Of a DNA stretch of 64,000 bases, positions 1-8,076 are shown piece after piece. Made by a program: the position numbers and the translations under genes. Numbering within the stretch: the first letter of the stretch is position 1; each line of letters starts with the position of its first letter. Origin of the DNA: Bacteroidia bacterium (GTDB taxonomy: Bacteria > Bacteroidota > Bacteroidia > Cytophagales > Flammeovirgaceae); assembly GCA_030425505.1 (NCBI GenBank), contig JAUIAB010000002.1, forward strand, positions 124,001 to 188,000. The letters run 5' to 3'. The notes under the pieces were generated by a model that did no database searches, was not told where the DNA came from, and was given only the letters and a program-made list of their open reading frames with translations.

Positions 1-520
1 AAAAAATCTAGTTGATGAAGCTGGGCAAAGCATAGTACATGCAGATCAAGTTGGTATTTTGGGTTTTTCTGATGGTGCAACAGCAGTGGCTGCCACATTA
101 TTTGATGCTAATTTTACTCCATCAGTTTGGGAGTGGACACAAAAGTACGATGGAGAGGAGTTTACTAAACCAGATGGAGTTGAAGCTCCCTATGTAAGGG
201 AAGCAGGAGAAAGTTTTGCATGTGGAATCTTTTACTATGGAGGATCTGTAGGGAATTCATATTGGGGAGGGAATCCTTGTAGTAGTCCAGATTATATTTA
301 CTCTAATTACGCACCACTACTTTATCATTTGCCAGAAAATGGCTATTTGACGGAAAATACTTTGTGTTCTTATGATAAATTAAAAAATAGAGGGGCTCAA
401 GTAGAAAAATATATTTATGAAAATGCCACCCATGGATTTGATGGAGATAAAGGTGATGAAAAAGAACATAGCGACCTAGCCAGAGCTCGTACCATTGAAT
501 GGCTTAGGTCTCACTTCTAG
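1..520 (+). CDS. Alpha/beta hydrolase (dienelactone-hydrolase-like), C-terminal part
   Basis: The reading frame is open from the window edge, so the gene begins upstream and only about 172 C-terminal residues are visible. The visible part has a nucleophile elbow, GFSDG, with serine as the likely nucleophile, and a late histidine in ATHGFDGDKG placed as in the catalytic His of dienelactone-hydrolase-type alpha/beta hydrolases. It ends with a helix typical of this fold. No Shine-Dalgarno or start can be judged because the 5' end is missing. The family hydrolyses esters or lactones, often periplasmic or cytosolic; the substrate cannot be inferred. The fold is fairly certain, the precise subfamily is not. 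Confidence 0.7.
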   Translation, partial: KNLVDEAGQSIVHADQVGILGFSDGATAVAATLFDANFTPSVWEWTQKYDGEEFTKPDGVEAPYVREAGESFACGIFYYGGSVGNSYWGGNPCSSPDYIYSNYAPLLYHLPENGYLTENTLCSYDKLKNRGAQVEKYIYENATHGFDGDKGDEKEHSDLARARTIEWLRSHF

Positions 521-528
521 CTATAAAG

Positions 529-1053
529 TTAAATAGAATCTTTAAAAGCCAGGCTAAGATCAAAAAAGCCAAAGGCTTCTTGGTAAGACTTAAATAAGTT
601 TGACATATAGGCTTCATAGTTATCTGCCATAGCAGTCATTACCTTAGCTTTGATGGACTTATTTTCTTCAAACATCTGCAAAATATTATTACTAGGAATA
701 ATATAGATGTCAGCCAATTCTGAAAAGCAAATAGCATTATATATTCTAGATCGTTGCTCCAGAAGAGCATTGTCGCCAAAAGACTCAGAAGCTTTTAATC
801 GGTTTAATTCTTCAAACTTATCTTCAATATCAATAGTAAGAGACACAACCCCTCTTTTAATAATATAGATTCCCTGGCTCGGGTCTCCACGAAAGAAAAT
901 AACTTCTCCTTTTCTGTAATTTCTAAGAAAAAGGTATGGCAACAGTTCATGCACTTCATCGTCTTTCAAGTGCCTAAAAAGATGGCATCTTTGCAAAAAC
1001 CTGATTTTCTTTTTTTCTTCAGGTGTATAACTTTTCTTAAAAAAATGTAGCAT
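529..1053 (-). CDS. Cyclic-nucleotide-binding domain protein without DNA-binding domain
   Basis: This 174-residue protein is almost entirely one cNMP-binding beta-roll (about residues 25-140). It carries the expected pattern of FFRGDPSQGIYIIKRG early in the roll and a phosphate-binding-cassette-like stretch, FGDNALLEQRSR. The C-terminal helix (about 140-174) has no helix-turn-helix, so it is not a Crp/Fnr transcription factor. Such stand-alone cNMP domains are common in Bacteroidota and are of unknown role. It converges on the hydrolase gene with only 8 bp between their stops, and is divergent from the Nif3-family gene. Whether it binds a nucleotide cannot be told from sequence. Confidence 0.8.
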   Translation of the reverse strand: MLHFFKKSYTPEEKKKIRFLQRCHLFRHLKDDEVHELLPYLFLRNYRKGEVIFFRGDPSQGIYIIKRGVVSLTIDIEDKFEELNRLKASESFGDNALLEQRSRIYNAICFSELADIYIIPSNNILQMFEENKSIKAKVMTAMADNYEAYMSNLFKSYQEAFGFFDLSLAFKDSI

Positions 1054-1121
1054 AAACTTTTCTTTCCTTTCAAAGAAAGAAAATTAGTAACAATTTTACA
1101 TGAAGTAAAACACTTTTAGTT

Positions 1122-2222
1122 ATGATTATTGGAGATGTAATTAAAAAACTAGAAAAAATAGCCCCATTGCAGTATCAAGAATCTTATGACAATTCAGGAT
1201 TGCTTGTGGGAAATCCAAAAGAAAAGTTTCAAAAAGCACTTGTGACTTTGGATTGTACTGAAGAAGTTGTTGAAGAAGCAATAAATGAGTCTTGTAATCT
1301 AATTATTTCGCATCATCCAATAATTTTTAAAGGTTTAAAGCAAATAACAGGAAAAAACTATGTGGAAAGAGTTGTTTTAAGTGCAATCAAAAATGACATT
1401 GCTATCTACTCTATTCATACTAACCTCGACAATGTTAACACTGGAGTTAATAAAGAAATATGCGATAGGCTTGGTTTAAATAACCTCTCTATTTTGTCAA
1501 ATAAGCCTTCAACTCTCTATAAACTAGAATTTTTTGTACCTGCTCAAGATAAAGAAAAGGTTATTTCTTCATTATTTGAAGTAGGAGCAGGGGAGATTGG
1601 TAATTACAGCAATTGTAGCTTCCAAGTGAGTGGTAAGGGCACATTTAAGCCAAATGATAAAGCAAGCCCTCATGTTGGACAAAAAAACAAATTAGAAGAA
1701 GCAGATGAAGTTAAAGCAGAGATTCTATTTCCCTTTTATCTGCAGCAAAAAATAATCAATACTCTTTTTGAAGCTCATCCTTACGAAGAAGTTGCATACT
1801 ATATTCATAAACTGGAGAATATAAATCAAGAAATAGGAGCGGGGATGATCGGAAGTATGGAAAATCCATTAGGGATTTCTGAGTTTCTTCAGCGTCTTAA
1901 AGAAAAAATGGATTTAAGGTGCATAAAGTATACAAAACCAATAGATAGAAAAATATCTAAAGTGGCAGTATGTGGAGGATCAGGAAGCTTTCTGATTAAA
2001 GATGCAAAAAGAAAGGGGGCGGATGCTTATATAACTTCTGATATTAAATATCATGAATTTTTTGATGCAGAAGATCAGCTCACTATTATTGATATAGGTC
2101 ATTATGAGAGTGAAAAATATACAAAGGAACTACTTTTTAGACACCTAGTAGAAAGCGGAATTACTACAAAAAGTATAAAAATATCTGATACGAATACAAA
2201 CCCTGTTCAGTACTATTTATAA
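1122..2222 (+). CDS. Nif3-family dinuclear-metal hexameric protein (DUF34/YbgI-like)
   Basis: A 366-residue protein of the NIF3/YbgI family. Metal-binding residues are visible: His64-His65 in SHHPIIFKG, His99 and Asp103 in SIHTNLD, and a C-terminal His/Glu pair in DIGHYESEKY. It has the long central insert (about residues 130-235, including AHPYEEVAYY) typical of the 360-370-residue version found in Bacteroidota and Firmicutes. The family forms toroidal hexamers with a dinuclear metal site; its biochemical role is unsettled, with proposals including a GTP cyclohydrolase-type activity. In many Bacteroidota a C4 zinc-ribbon protein gene follows; here a repeat element and convergent recQ follow instead. 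The ATG is the only sensible start. Confidence 0.93.
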   Translation: MIIGDVIKKLEKIAPLQYQESYDNSGLLVGNPKEKFQKALVTLDCTEEVVEEAINESCNLIISHHPIIFKGLKQITGKNYVERVVLSAIKNDIAIYSIHTNLDNVNTGVNKEICDRLGLNNLSILSNKPSTLYKLEFFVPAQDKEKVISSLFEVGAGEIGNYSNCSFQVSGKGTFKPNDKASPHVGQKNKLEEADEVKAEILFPFYLQQKIINTLFEAHPYEEVAYYIHKLENINQEIGAGMIGSMENPLGISEFLQRLKEKMDLRCIKYTKPIDRKISKVAVCGGSGSFLIKDAKRKGADAYITSDIKYHEFFDAEDQLTIIDIGHYESEKYTKELLFRHLVESGITTKSIKISDTNTNPVQYYL

Positions 2223-2225
2223 TCT

Positions 2226-2317
2226 GCATTATTCATGAGGAGGTTATCTTGCATGATCAATTACTTTGTAATCAGAGAGTGTCTGTTCCATTAAATAAGT
2301 CCTGAATTATTCGGGTT
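2226..2317 (+). repeat. Interspersed repeat family A, short copy
   Basis: This stretch between the Nif3-family gene and recQ matches, in reverse complement, the region at 5361-5550. Shared blocks include CATTATTCATGAGGAGGT at one end, a core around the words TCAGAGAG and CTGTTCCATTAAAT, and GAATTATTcGGGTTA at the other end. Relative to the copy beyond gmhA it lacks an internal segment of about 95 bp. No coding potential is evident. The two copies lie in opposite orientation and bracket recQ and gmhA. I saw the match by eye; the exact boundaries are approximate. Confidence 0.75.
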
Positions 2318-2326
2318 AAAAGCTTT

Positions 2327-4525
2327 TTACATAGCAACCTCAGATAAAAACTTAATTCTGGCTAGTCGTATTTCTTCTTCGGAATAGTCCTCTTCAAACT
2401 CATCTAAGGCTAGAGAAATGCTATCTGATTCAGCCTCAAGGAAATAACTGTAAAGCTCGTCAAGCTTTTCTTCGTCTAAAACATTATATATATAATAATC
2501 TAAGTTAAGCTTAGTACCGGAATAGCAAATTGCTTCTAGTTCCTTGATCAGCTCTTCATAGCTTACGCCTATAGATTCTGAAATGTCTTCCAAATCAATT
2601 TTTCTATCTATTTGCTGAATAATAGCAATCTTATTCTTTGATTTTTTTACAGAACTTTTGATCACCAAGTCATTTCCAGTGATTATTTCATTTTCTTCAG
2701 TATACTTTTTAATCAGACCACAAAACGGTTGCCCATACCTTTCTGCTTTACTTTTTCCAACTCCATTTATTTGACTGAGCTGATCTAAATCAGTAGGATA
2801 TATTGTAGCCATCTCTTCCAATGATGGATCTTGAAAAATTACATAAGGAGGTAAGTTTTTCTTTTTAGCTATATCCTTCCTCAAAGACTTTAATAGGATC
2901 TTTAGCTGATTATCAGCTGCTCCTCCAGATCCTGATCCATTAGTAGAGTTGAGTTCAGTGGTATCGGTATCAAATTCTTCTGAAGAAAAATCTACCCCCT
3001 TAAAAAAGTTTATAGCATAGGGGTTATCCAAGTATTTAACTCCTTTTTTGCTAAGTCTCAGTTCTCCAGTAGAAAAATCTTCTCTTATTAAAAAACCTGC
3101 AATTAAACTTTGTCTGATTATGTCTTCCCAAAGTTGTTTCTCCTCAAATAAGTCTTTTCCTTTTCCAAAAACCTCAAGCTTATCATGCTCATAGCTGGAA
3201 ACATAATCATCGTGAGTGCCAAGTATTATCTTAATTATATGGTCAATCCCAAATTTTTCCTGAGTTAGCCGTATTGAATTTAGCAAAAGCAGTAAAGCTA
3301 CCTCACCATCAATGGTTACCCTTTTTCTTTTGCAGTTGTCACATTTGCTACAGTCTTGAACCATTTCCTCACCAAAGTAATGCAATAAAAGTTTAGGTCT
3401 GCATACAGAAGATTTTGCGTAAGCTTCCATCTCCTTCAAAAGAACAAGGAAATTATCTCTTTCAGAAACGGTTTTATCTTGACCAAACTTGCTAAGCTTA
3501 GAAACATCTTTAGGATTATAAAATAGTAAACATTCGCCTGACAACCCATCTCTACCAGCTCTTCCAGTTTCCTGATAATAGCCTTCAATAGATTTTGGTA
3601 TATCATAGTGAATCACAAAACGTACATCAGGTTTATCAATACCCATTCCAAAGGCTATTGTTGCTACAATTACATCTACATCTTCATTAAGAAAAGCATC
3701 CTGGTTTTTTGCTCTTTCAGAAGCTTCTAGACCTGCATGATAAGGTAGAGCTTTGATCCCATTTAAGCTTAAAAATCCTGCTAAGTTTTCCACCTGCTTT
3801 CTGCTTAAGCAGTATATAATACCTGAGCTTCCATGTCTATCTTTAATAAACTTAATAATCTCCCTTTTTGCATCCTTTTTAGGGCGAACTGAGTAGACAA
3901 GGTTATCTCTAAAAAAAGAAGAAATGAAAACCTCCGCTGTTTCAATCTTTAATGCTTTTTGAATGTCAGACCGTACTTTTTGAGTAGCAGTAGCAGTCAA
4001 GGCAATTATCGGAATATTACCAAAAGGAGAAATGAAATCTTTAATTTTTCTATATTCTGGTCTAAAATCGTGTCCCCATTCAGAAATACAATGAGCCTCA
4101 TCTATAGCAATCAAATCAACTTTACATTGCTTAAGAAAACCAAGGTTTTTTTCTTTGGAGAGAGACTCAGGAGATATATATATCATTTTAACCTTTCCAG
4201 ATATGGAATCTTCCTTTAAACTCTTAAGCTGAGTATTACTTAAAGTAGAGTTTAAAAACCTAGCATCAATACCATTAGCCCTTAACTGATCTACCTGATT
4301 TTTCATAAGAGCAATTAATGGGGAAATTATAATAGATACCCCACCCAGCATAACGGCTGGTAATTGATAACACAAAGACTTACCACCTCCAGTCGGCATC
4401 AATACGAATGTATCTTTCCCTGACAATACATTATGTATTACATTTTCCTGAAGTCCTTTAAACTGAGTGAACCCAAAAGTTTTCTTTAAAATCTTGTGTA
4501 TGTTCGAATTTTGTTCAACTATCAT
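2327..4525 (-). CDS. recQ: ATP-dependent DNA helicase RecQ
   Basis: A 732-residue superfamily 2 helicase that unwinds DNA 3' to 5' in recombination and replication-fork repair. Motif I (PTGGGKS, residues 44-50), the DEAH box (142-145, followed by the RecQ aromatic-rich loop region around ISEWGHDFRPEY), and motif VI (QETGRAGRDG) are all visible. The RecQ C-terminal zinc site is present (Cys in SVCRPKL and CSKCDNCKRK), followed by the winged-helix region and an HRDC domain at about residues 545-620 (LPPYVIFQDPSLEEMA). A further acidic C-terminal extension of about 100 residues is usual in Bacteroidota RecQ. It is divergent from gmhA. Repeat family A lies next to its 3' end. Confidence 0.97.
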   Translation of the reverse strand: MIVEQNSNIHKILKKTFGFTQFKGLQENVIHNVLSGKDTFVLMPTGGGKSLCYQLPAVMLGGVSIIISPLIALMKNQVDQLRANGIDARFLNSTLSNTQLKSLKEDSISGKVKMIYISPESLSKEKNLGFLKQCKVDLIAIDEAHCISEWGHDFRPEYRKIKDFISPFGNIPIIALTATATQKVRSDIQKALKIETAEVFISSFFRDNLVYSVRPKKDAKREIIKFIKDRHGSSGIIYCLSRKQVENLAGFLSLNGIKALPYHAGLEASERAKNQDAFLNEDVDVIVATIAFGMGIDKPDVRFVIHYDIPKSIEGYYQETGRAGRDGLSGECLLFYNPKDVSKLSKFGQDKTVSERDNFLVLLKEMEAYAKSSVCRPKLLLHYFGEEMVQDCSKCDNCKRKRVTIDGEVALLLLLNSIRLTQEKFGIDHIIKIILGTHDDYVSSYEHDKLEVFGKGKDLFEEKQLWEDIIRQSLIAGFLIREDFSTGELRLSKKGVKYLDNPYAINFFKGVDFSSEEFDTDTTELNSTNGSGSGGAADNQLKILLKSLRKDIAKKKNLPPYVIFQDPSLEEMATIYPTDLDQLSQINGVGKSKAERYGQPFCGLIKKYTEENEIITGNDLVIKSSVKKSKNKIAIIQQIDRKIDLEDISESIGVSYEELIKELEAICYSGTKLNLDYYIYNVLDEEKLDELYSYFLEAESDSISLALDEFEEDYSEEEIRLARIKFLSEVAM

Positions 4526-4620
4526 AAACTCAATTGAAGTAAAAAACAGCTAGTTGCTTTAAGTTACTAATTTTTTTCTTTTAAAAAACTTTTAACCAAA
4601 CGCTTTATACTTTTCTAAAT

Positions 4621-4628
4621 TATTTTTG
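4621..4628 (+). promoter_or_regulatory. Candidate -7 box, gmhA
   Basis: TATTTTTG matches the Bacteroidota -7 consensus TAnnTTTG. It ends only 4 bp before the gmhA ATG, so a transcript initiated from it would start at or next to the start codon (leaderless). No clear TTG at the -33 position was found, so the call rests on the -7 box alone. Confidence 0.35.
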
Positions 4629-4632
4629 TCCC

Positions 4633-5217
4633 ATGAATTTTGAAAATCTAATTCAGGATCATCTCAAAGAAGCGCACAAAGTTTTACAAAACTGTATAGA
4701 GTCGCCTGATTTTACACATAAAGTTAATGAAGCTTCTGAAGTAATAGTCAATTCTTTACAAAAAGATGGTAAAATAATCTCTTGTGGAAACGGCGGCTCA
4801 CATTGCGACGCAATGCATTTTGCCGAAGAACTTACAGGAAGATATAGAGAAAGCAGGCCAGGAATAGCAGCAATAGCAGTTTCTGATCCTAGTCATATCA
4901 CCTGCGTAAGCAATGACTTTGGTTTCAAGTATATATTTTCGAGATATATTGAATCCATTGGAAGAGAAGGAGATGTCTTACTAGCAATAAGTACTAGCGG
5001 AAACTCTGAAAATTTAATTGAAGCTGTAAGAGTTGCAAAGAAGAAGGGAATCTTTACTGTAGGTTTAACAGGAAAAGATGGAGGTAAAATGGCAGACTTG
5101 CTTGATTATGAAATCCGAGTGCCACACTTTGGATACGCAGACAGAATTCAGGAAATTCATATTAAAATCATTCACATTCTAATCGATCTTATTGAATCTA
5201 AGCTGGGATATAAGTAA
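4633..5217 (+). CDS. gmhA: Phosphoheptose isomerase GmhA
   Basis: A 194-residue SIS-domain sugar isomerase converting sedoheptulose 7-phosphate to glycero-manno-heptose 7-phosphate, the first step toward the heptose of lipopolysaccharide cores. The substrate loop [17 protein letters not shown] is intact, as are STSGNS and the tail [17 protein letters not shown]. Catalytic residues by alignment from memory with E. coli GmhA are Glu66 and His181. The length equals that of the E. coli protein and many blocks are identical to it, unusually close for a Bacteroidota protein. No other heptose genes are next to it. It is divergent from recQ and is followed by a long intergenic region with repeats. 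Confidence 0.93.
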   Translation: MNFENLIQDHLKEAHKVLQNCIESPDFTHKVNEASEVIVNSLQKDGKIISCGNGGSHCDAMHFAEELTGRYRESRPGIAAIAVSDPSHITCVSNDFGFKYIFSRYIESIGREGDVLLAISTSGNSENLIEAVRVAKKKGIFTVGLTGKDGGKMADLLDYEIRVPHFGYADRIQEIHIKIIHILIDLIESKLGYK

Positions 5218-5240
5218 CTTAATACTATTCGATAAATAAA

Positions 5241-5340
5241 GAATGGGCACCCTCCTGCAAGGCTCTTCCCGGCGCAGCAAGCCTACCTCCCCACATGGCT
5301 CATTCGGTCTTGCCGTTCGCCTCTTTCCCTAGGGTGCTGA
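5241..5340. repeat. GC-rich intergenic block with terminal inverted repeat
   Basis: A block of about 100 bp that is much richer in G and C than the surrounding DNA. It is bounded by GCACCCT (5247-5253) and its reverse complement AGGGTGC (5331-5337), and contains further short complementary words such as AAGGCT and AAGCCT. It directly abuts the long copy of repeat family A, and the two may be parts of one larger element. It is similar in style, though not clearly in sequence, to the block at 36421-36530. Confidence 0.5.
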
Positions 5341-5360
5341 TCATGCATAAAATAATGTGA

Positions 5361-5550
5361 TAACCCAAATAATTCGAGGCTTAATTTAATGGAACAGGCA
5401 ACTCTCTGACTACAAAGCAATTGATTATGCATGACTTGAGCTAAATGATTCCCAAATTTGGAGAATAAAATATTGTACAATTTAAAATATAAGCACATAA
5501 TAATCAATTACTTGACCTAGAATAAACGACCTCCTCATGAATAATGTAGG
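5361..5550 (-). repeat. Interspersed repeat family A, long copy
   Basis: Read on the minus strand, this segment begins with CATTATTCATGAGGAGGT and ends with GAATTATTtGGGTTA, matching the copy at 2226-2317, with the shared core around 5375-5433. It carries about 95 bp (roughly 5434-5528) absent from the shorter copy. Differences between the copies in shared parts are mostly single-base, suggesting they diverged from one sequence. It lies in inverse orientation to the other copy, about 3 kb away. Confidence 0.75.
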
Positions 5551-5746
5551 ATAATATGCTAATGTGAGAATGTAATTATATAATGGCTTCCTATTTTTCT
5601 TATAGAGTGCGTTTTTAATGCATTCTTTTGTAGTCTGCTATTGGTGCAAGCACATCATTTTATTTGGTGAATTGCTAGAATTCCTTTCCTAGAAATTGTT
5701 TAAGGCTTACTTTTGAATTCATTTATTAAAAATACAACAAACCAAA

Positions 5747-7030
5747 ATGAGAAAATTTTTTGAAGAGCTAAGTTGGAGAGGTTTAATTCATGATTACACG
5801 CCTGCTATTAAAGAACTCTCAGAAGATAAAATAATAAAAGCATATATTGGTTTTGATCCGACAGCAGACTCACTCCATGTTGGCAGCTTGGTACAGATAA
5901 TGCTTTTAGTACATCTTCAACGAGCAGGACATTCACCAGTAGCACTAGTCGGAGGCGCTACAGGTATGGTAGGAGACCCATCAGGCAAGTCAAAAGAAAG
6001 AAATCTCTTGGGCGAAGAAGAAATTTCACATAACCTCCAATGTATAGAAAAGCAATTGAGAAAATTCTTACGCTTTGAGGGAGTTGAGAACAAAGCAGAA
6101 GTTGTTAATAATTTTGATTGGTTTGGCGGTATGTCTTTTCTGAATTTCATAAGAGATGTGGGTAAACATATGACAATTAGCTATATGATAGCAAAAGACT
6201 CCGTGCAAAAAAGATTAGAAACAGGAATGTCTTTTACAGAGTTTAGCTATCAGCTAGTACAAGGTTATGATTTTCTGAGACTCTATGAAGACAAAGGCTG
6301 CATACTTCAACTGGGAGGATCAGACCAGTGGGGAAATATGCTTACAGGTACAGAACTCATTAGAAGAATGCTTGGCAAAGAAGCTTATGCCATTACCAGC
6401 CCTCTAATTACGAAAGCAGATGGAGGAAAATTTGGAAAAACAGAAGAAGGAAATATCTGGCTCGATCCTGAAAAAACATCACCATATCATTTTTACCAGT
6501 TTTGGATCAATGCTTCAGATGAAGATGCTCCAAAATACATCAGAATCTTTACCATACTTGAAAAAGAGGAGATTGAAGCTTTAGAAAAAGAACATAATGA
6601 AGCTCCGCACCTTAGAATCTTGCAAAAACAATTAGCTAAAGAAATTACCAGTTTGGTTCATGGAGAGAGTGAATACGAAAATGCGGTTAAAGCATCCAAT
6701 CTTTTATTTGGAAAGTCTACTTTAAATGACCTCAAGTCAATAAATGAGCAAACACTGCTACAGGTATTTGAAGGAGTTCCTAAAATAACCCTTTCAAAAA
6801 GTGAACTTTCGGAAGCAAAAGATATTTGCGAATTTCTTTCTACTACTACCCAAAACATTATCTTTCAGTCCAAGGGTGAAGCAAGAAGAATGATACAGGG
6901 TGGGGGAGTAAGCATCAATAAAGAGAAGATATCTGGCATTGAAGATCCTATAAACAAAGAACTGCTTCAAGGTAAATACCAGCTTATACAAAAAGGAAAG
7001 AAAAATTACTATTTGGTCGAGTATGCTTAA
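5747..7030 (+). CDS. tyrS: Tyrosyl-tRNA synthetase
   Basis: A 427-residue class I aminoacyl-tRNA synthetase that charges tRNA-Tyr. The HIGH signature appears as HVGS in [15 protein letters not shown], the tyrosine-binding region includes [12 protein letters not shown], and the KMSKS loop appears as KFGKTE. A C-terminal S4-like RNA-binding domain spans about residues 350-427 ([17 protein letters not shown]). The length is as expected for bacterial TyrS. It stands alone after the repeat-rich region. The start ATG follows an A-rich leader; a -7-like box lies at 5708-5715. Confidence 0.98.
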   Translation: MRKFFEELSWRGLIHDYTPAIKELSEDKIIKAYIGFDPTADSLHVGSLVQIMLLVHLQRAGHSPVALVGGATGMVGDPSGKSKERNLLGEEEISHNLQCIEKQLRKFLRFEGVENKAEVVNNFDWFGGMSFLNFIRDVGKHMTISYMIAKDSVQKRLETGMSFTEFSYQLVQGYDFLRLYEDKGCILQLGGSDQWGNMLTGTELIRRMLGKEAYAITSPLITKADGGKFGKTEEGNIWLDPEKTSPYHFYQFWINASDEDAPKYIRIFTILEKEEIEALEKEHNEAPHLRILQKQLAKEITSLVHGESEYENAVKASNLLFGKSTLNDLKSINEQTLLQVFEGVPKITLSKSELSEAKDICEFLSTTTQNIIFQSKGEARRMIQGGGVSINKEKISGIEDPINKELLQGKYQLIQKGKKNYYLVEYA

Positions 7031-7074
7031 AATAGGATTTTAGTATTGATGAATCTATAAGTGAAATTTAAATA

Positions 7075-7104
7075 TTGTGATTTTCCTTATAAAATTTAGA
7101 TTTG
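7075..7104 (+). promoter_or_regulatory. Bacteroidota-type promoter for the DUF2846-like gene
   Basis: TTG at 7075-7077 followed after exactly 19 bp by TAGATTTG at 7097-7104. This fits the Bacteroidota sigma-A pattern TTG-N19-TAnnTTTG fully. Transcription would start near 7110, leaving a short leader before the ATG at 7128. It also argues that the upstream in-frame codons from 7077 are not translated. Confidence 0.65.
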
Positions 7105-7127
7105 TACAAAATTTTAACTTAATAGTT

Positions 7128-7547
7128 ATGAAGAGAAAACTTTTAGCTTTTATAGTAGTGTGTTTTTTTACAGGGATAAGCTTCTCATACTCGCAAGGTG
7201 AAAGAACTTCAACAGTTTATTTTATTCGTTCAACAGGCTTTAGTGGATCGGCTACCTCTTTTAAGGCATTTATTGATGATAATTTTGTGTGTAATTTAAA
7301 TAATAAGCGTTACTCTATTCATGAGATAGAACCAGGAGAACATAAATTTACAGTACAGTTTGCTGGGAAAAAATCTAAAAAGAAAGCTGAGCCTATAATG
7401 ATAGAAATGGAAGCAGGAAAAACATACTACGTTCAGATGATTTTTCAGACTGGCCTAATAAAAAACAACCTCTATTGCCAAGAAGTTACTAAAAGCTCTG
7501 CTGATGCAATGATTAAAGACTTAAAGGAAGATACCAAATGCAAATAG
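7128..7547 (+). CDS. Secreted DUF2846-like protein
   Basis: A protein of 139 residues when started at the ATG at 7128, which gives a clean signal peptide (MKRKLLAFIVVCFFTGISFS then YSQ). An earlier in-frame start at 7077 would place non-signal residues ahead of it and overlap the promoter. The mature part resembles DUF2846: a short beta-rich domain with TVYFIRSTGF near its start, a turn around IEPGEHKFTV, and EAGKTYYVQM, a pattern seen in secreted or lipid-anchored proteins of unknown role. There is no lipobox cysteine. It converges on the next small gene. No function is proposed. Confidence 0.75.
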   Translation: MKRKLLAFIVVCFFTGISFSYSQGERTSTVYFIRSTGFSGSATSFKAFIDDNFVCNLNNKRYSIHEIEPGEHKFTVQFAGKKSKKKAEPIMIEMEAGKTYYVQMIFQTGLIKNNLYCQEVTKSSADAMIKDLKEDTKCK

Positions 7548-7631
7548 TAGTAGTTAAAATCTTAAATGGTAAAACCTGATTTTTTTACTACGTATAGATG
7601 ACTAGCACAACAAATTTCTTTTTAATTGATA

Positions 7632-7904
7632 CTAAAACATCCATACAAAGAAAATTACTGCTAACCCTAAAAATAGAAAAAATGTGATGATTGTAACTTT
7701 AGTTTTTTCGTAGTTTTCTTTTTTTCGGAATTCAGCTTTAAATTTTTCTAACTCTTCAGGAGAGACTTCATTGAACTTTAGCTTAAGTGGCTTAGTAAAT
7801 GTATTACTATTCAATTTGTCAAAAGGAAAACCCCTCTTGAGTAAAAGTCGATTTTGCTCAAAGCTTTTCTGTGCATCTTTTAAAAAACCAATTCCACCAC
7901 TCAT
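7632..7904 (-). CDS. Small tail-anchored membrane protein, Bacteroidota hypothetical
   Basis: About 90 residues when started at the Met that opens MSGGIGFLKDAQKSFEQNR. A longer frame reaches 7934, but the downstream Met gives the form I associate with similar small proteins of this phylum. The middle is hydrophilic with a charged helix (SPEELEKFKAEFRKKENYEK), and the C terminus is a single transmembrane helix (VTIITFFLFLGLAVIFFVWM). The layout suggests a cytoplasmic domain anchored at the C terminus. It sits alone between a convergent DUF2846-like gene and the divergent susC gene. Function unknown. Confidence 0.65.
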   Translation of the reverse strand: MSGGIGFLKDAQKSFEQNRLLLKRGFPFDKLNSNTFTKPLKLKFNEVSPEELEKFKAEFRKKENYEKTKVTIITFFLFLGLAVIFFVWMF

Positions 7905-8076
7905 ATATAGGGTTATATGCGAGTATGCATACACAATGGTTGAATCATTATTGCATGTATTTTCTCATATACTTATTACTCAGCATGTAGCCATATTCCT
8001 AAAAAGATTACTAAATTCGCCACACCGATAATTAGTATAATAACATTTTTACCTAAACACACTATTTATTCAAAGT

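Larger units (their letters stand above)
5218..5746. other. 529-bp intergenic region with repeats
   Basis: This gene-poor stretch between gmhA and tyrS contains, in order, an AT-rich lead, a GC-rich block with an outer inverted repeat (5241-5340), the long copy of repeat family A (5361-5550), and about 190 bp of AT-rich DNA leading to tyrS. A minus-strand frame of 74 codons across the repeat (5283-5507) is judged spurious. A TACTTTTG box at 5708-5715 fits the Bacteroidota -7 consensus and could drive tyrS, but it has no convincing -33 partner. Confidence 0.7.

Noticed and set aside
5283-5507. 74-codon minus-strand frame across the repeat region
   Set aside because: It overlaps both the GC-rich block and repeat A, has a low-complexity basic end and no family resemblance; the shorter repeat copy does not preserve the frame. 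Probably a chance frame produced by the repeat.
7548-7631. Possible terminator after the DUF2846-like gene
   Set aside because: A stem pairing GTAGTTAAAATC with GATTTTTTTACTAC needs bulges and its T run is inside the stem, so it is too weak to call.
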